Assembly: GCA_038321615.1 (NCBI GenBank)
Contig: JBBQFC010000037.1
Span: 1-32,122 of the forward strand
Direction of reading: 5' to 3'
Length of the DNA stretch: 32,122 nt
DNA from: JBBQFC01 sp038321615
Lineage (GTDB): Bacteria; Bacteroidota; Bacteroidia; Flavobacteriales_D; Cryomorphaceae
Below the pieces are notes generated by a model. The model did no database searches. It saw only the letters and a list, made by a program, of their open reading frames with translations, and was not told where the DNA came from. Shown here piece after piece: positions 30,640 to 32,122 of this stretch. Both the position numbers and the translations under genes were made by a program. Position 1 is the stretch's first letter; the number at the start of each line of letters is the position of its first letter.

Positions 30640-31492
30640 TGTTGCGAACTGCTGTTTTAACTGCCTTGGTTTGCGATATTGGATAATTGAGCGCCCAACA
30701 CTCGAAAATCTAAACTCCGATAGACCCGGACTTACTAGGAGTCCATTTACGGTTGGTGGCAAAACCTTTCAAATAGAGGCGGGATACGACTTTCTATATA
30801 GTAAATACCAATTTACGGAAACAAATCAAAACACTGATCCTGGCATCCTCGACGTAACGCGTAAAAACTACCAATATGCGGCCAAGGCTCGGGTTGGAAT
30901 TTGTGATCAGCTCGACGCCTCCTTATAATATTGTTTCATCGAAGAACGACGGGATGTCAGCCCGGAAAATTCAACGCCAAGATCGTCTAATGATCAAACC
31001 CCGCTTTCCCGAGTTGGTCTCAAAGGTTTAATGCTAAGGCAGAATGGAATTTCCCCTGCGGTGGGAGTTGCAGTGTTTTGGCAACGCGGGCCGTTCGATA
31101 TTGAATATTTAGGTGCTGATGTTTCTGCACAAAATCATCTTACTGAAAAGTTTTCCCTGCGAGGCAATTTATCGTTTGCAATGGATACTGAACTCCATGG
31201 GGGTCTGCGCTTAGACTATCAAACCACGAATAAATTAGGAGTATTTGCGGAGTATGCAGGCTTTTTTAAGAATGCGGATTTCTTTCAGTTGGGCGATACT
31301 CCTGACTATTTTGATGCTTCCAATTTTACATCGGGCATCACTTTTCTCGCCACACAAAACTGGATGTTTGATCTTTCCGGATCTTGATTTTTGACACCAG
31401 ACGAATACCGAGCCAACGTGAATTTCGATAATTATACAAGCTATCTACTTCGGGTAGGGGCTTCCGGTCGGTTTGACTGGCGCAAGGTTTAA
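30640..31492 (+). pseudogene. Degenerate outer-membrane transporter (Phenol_MetA_deg-like)
   Basis: Pieces of one gene lie in order in different frames. MLRTAVLTALVCDIG (30640) looks like a signal start and ends early. A second frame carries NSDRPGLTRSPFTVGGKTF, QIEAGYDFLYSKYQF and ARVGICDQLDASL up to a stop at 30926-30928. A third has YNIVSSKNDG (from about 30926). A fourth runs from NSTPRSSNDQTPLSRVGLKG to FLATQNWMFDLSGS and TGA at 31385-31387. The same frame then continues FLTPDEYRANVNFDNYTSYL, ending FDWRKV at TAA 31490-31492. At least three frameshifts and one nonsense codon make it a dead gene. DRPGxTxSP...FQxExGYxF is the start of the PF13557-type beta-barrel 'transporter' family. Confidence 0.8.
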
Positions 31493-31562
31493 GCTCCTCT
31501 AGAAAAGCTTTTTGGCCAAGCCTCCCCCCTAGCCTAAAGAGCGAGATCGCGTCAACATTGGC

Positions 31563-31591
31563 TTGACTCTGTTTTCACTTCGTTACCTTTA
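31563..31591 (+). promoter_or_regulatory. Possible promoter of the oxidoreductase gene
   Basis: A TTG (31563-31565) and TACCTTTA (31584-31591), one mismatch from TAnnTTTG, lie 18 bases apart and end 4 bases before the ATG at 31596. If real, the transcript would begin at or after the start codon, so it would be leaderless or the call is wrong. Confidence 0.3.
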
Positions 31592-31595
31592 ACAC

Positions 31596-32122
31596 ATGAA
31601 GACGGAAAAGTTTGATGCCATAATCATTGGCTCGGGGCAAGCGGGCAATCCCCTGGCGTTTGCACTTGCCGCTGCCGGAGAACGTGTTGCCATTATAGAA
31701 TCGAGCAAATTGGGTGGCACTTGCTTAAACACGGGCTGCACACCTACCAAAACCTACGTGGCAAGCGCCAGAGCAGCCTGGGCTGTTTCGCATGCCGCAA
31801 AGCTCGGAATTCGTGCATCGATTGACAAGGTTGATCTTAAAGCCATTCGAAAACGAAAGGATAAAATTGTGAACGAGTCGCGATCAGGACTCGAAAAAGC
31901 GCTGACCACAAATCAGAAAATCACCTTAATTCGGGGAAAAGCCATGTTCAAAGGCGATAAGATAATTACCGTGAATGGGGCTCACTATACCGCTGATAGA
32001 ATTTATATAAATGTAGGAGCCCGACCCCGCATCCCAAAAGGATTTGAAGCGGTGAAGGCAATGACCAATGAGTCGATACTTAGACTCAGCAAGCTTCCCG
32101 ATCATTTAATCATCGTAGGTGG
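31596..32122 (+). CDS. Pyridine-nucleotide-disulfide oxidoreductase, mercuric-reductase-like, partial
   Basis: The first 175 codons of an FAD flavoprotein; the rest lies beyond the window. AIIIGSGQAGNPLAFALA (9-26) is the FAD-binding Rossmann fold, and GGTCLNTGCTPTK carries the redox disulfide Cys43/Cys48. YINVGARPRIPKGF (about 147-160) and the start of the NAD(P) fold HLIIVGG (170-176) follow. The family includes dihydrolipoamide dehydrogenase, glutathione reductase and mercuric reductase. GSGQAG in place of GxGPGG and the early position are typical of proteins annotated as mercuric reductase in Bacteroidota, without proof of mercury activity: the C-terminal Cys pair is not visible. Confidence 0.85.
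   Translation, partial: MKTEKFDAIIIGSGQAGNPLAFALAAAGERVAIIESSKLGGTCLNTGCTPTKTYVASARAAWAVSHAAKLGIRASIDKVDLKAIRKRKDKIVNESRSGLEKALTTNQKITLIRGKAMFKGDKIITVNGAHYTADRIYINVGARPRIPKGFEAVKAMTNESILRLSKLPDHLIIVG

Noticed and set aside
1..32122. tRNA, rRNA or known riboswitch genes
   Set aside because: No cloverleaf with TTCRA arm, no rRNA core sequence and no riboswitch core was recognised by eye on either strand; a covariance search was not possible.

Overview
The window looks like a chromosomal segment of a Bacteroidota bacterium, most likely a Flavobacteriales/Cryomorphaceae-type marine or freshwater organism. The supporting features are two proteins with C-terminal type IX secretion (T9SS) tails, Cys-bounded GCTD...DGSC surface repeats, a TAnnTTTG-type promoter, a bifunctional hisB and a fused hisIE, and tandem DUF4331 proteins. 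The genus assignment is inference from gene families; no rRNA or tRNA gene is visible.

Layout. 1-860: a low-GC accessory edge with the end of an IS3-family (IS150-like) element that has cut a small membrane-protein gene, a small lipoprotein-like gene, and two attC-like hairpin elements. 1000-4404: a strong hairpin terminator and a 1044-residue secreted, T9SS-sorted, PKD-containing surface protein. 4580-11688: the best-defined unit, a complete histidine biosynthesis operon hisGDCB-HAF-IE. It is preceded by a 19-residue leader peptide with five consecutive His codons and an intrinsic terminator, that is, a ribosome-mediated attenuator. All eight structural genes overlap by 4-8 bases, so they are probably translationally coupled. 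11818-14643: a membrane-anchored endonuclease/exonuclease/phosphatase protein, then a three-gene unit (membrane protein, PRC-barrel protein, ribosome-hibernation-factor-like protein). 14644-15203: mostly non-coding, but carries an orphan copy of the 3' third of hisIE. 15204-17653: a lipoprotein, an M24 peptidase and a gene broken by an in-frame TAA. 18044-24619: a three-gene minus-strand unit of two DUF4331 paralogues (the second extended with a propeller-like region and a T9SS tail) and a His-rich TPR lipoprotein. 25217-26738: an AT-rich run of small genes separated by attC-like elements. 26880-28160: a GT39-like membrane glycosyltransferase broken by a second in-frame TAA. 28173-32122: an AlkA-type DNA glycosylase, an alpha-glucan phosphorylase, a degenerate outer-membrane transporter gene, and the start of a pyridine-nucleotide-disulfide (mercuric-reductase-like) oxidoreductase running off the end.

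The most interesting pattern is the set of six imperfect inverted repeats of attC type. They lie immediately 3' of small, AT-rich accessory genes in three separate places, always in the same orientation as the genes: gene, hairpin, gene. No integrase is in the window. This is how a dispersed, integrase-less cassette array (CALIN-like) would look. The second notable point is gene decay: an IS insertion, two clean nonsense codons, a hisE fragment and a multiply lesioned transporter gene within 32 kb.
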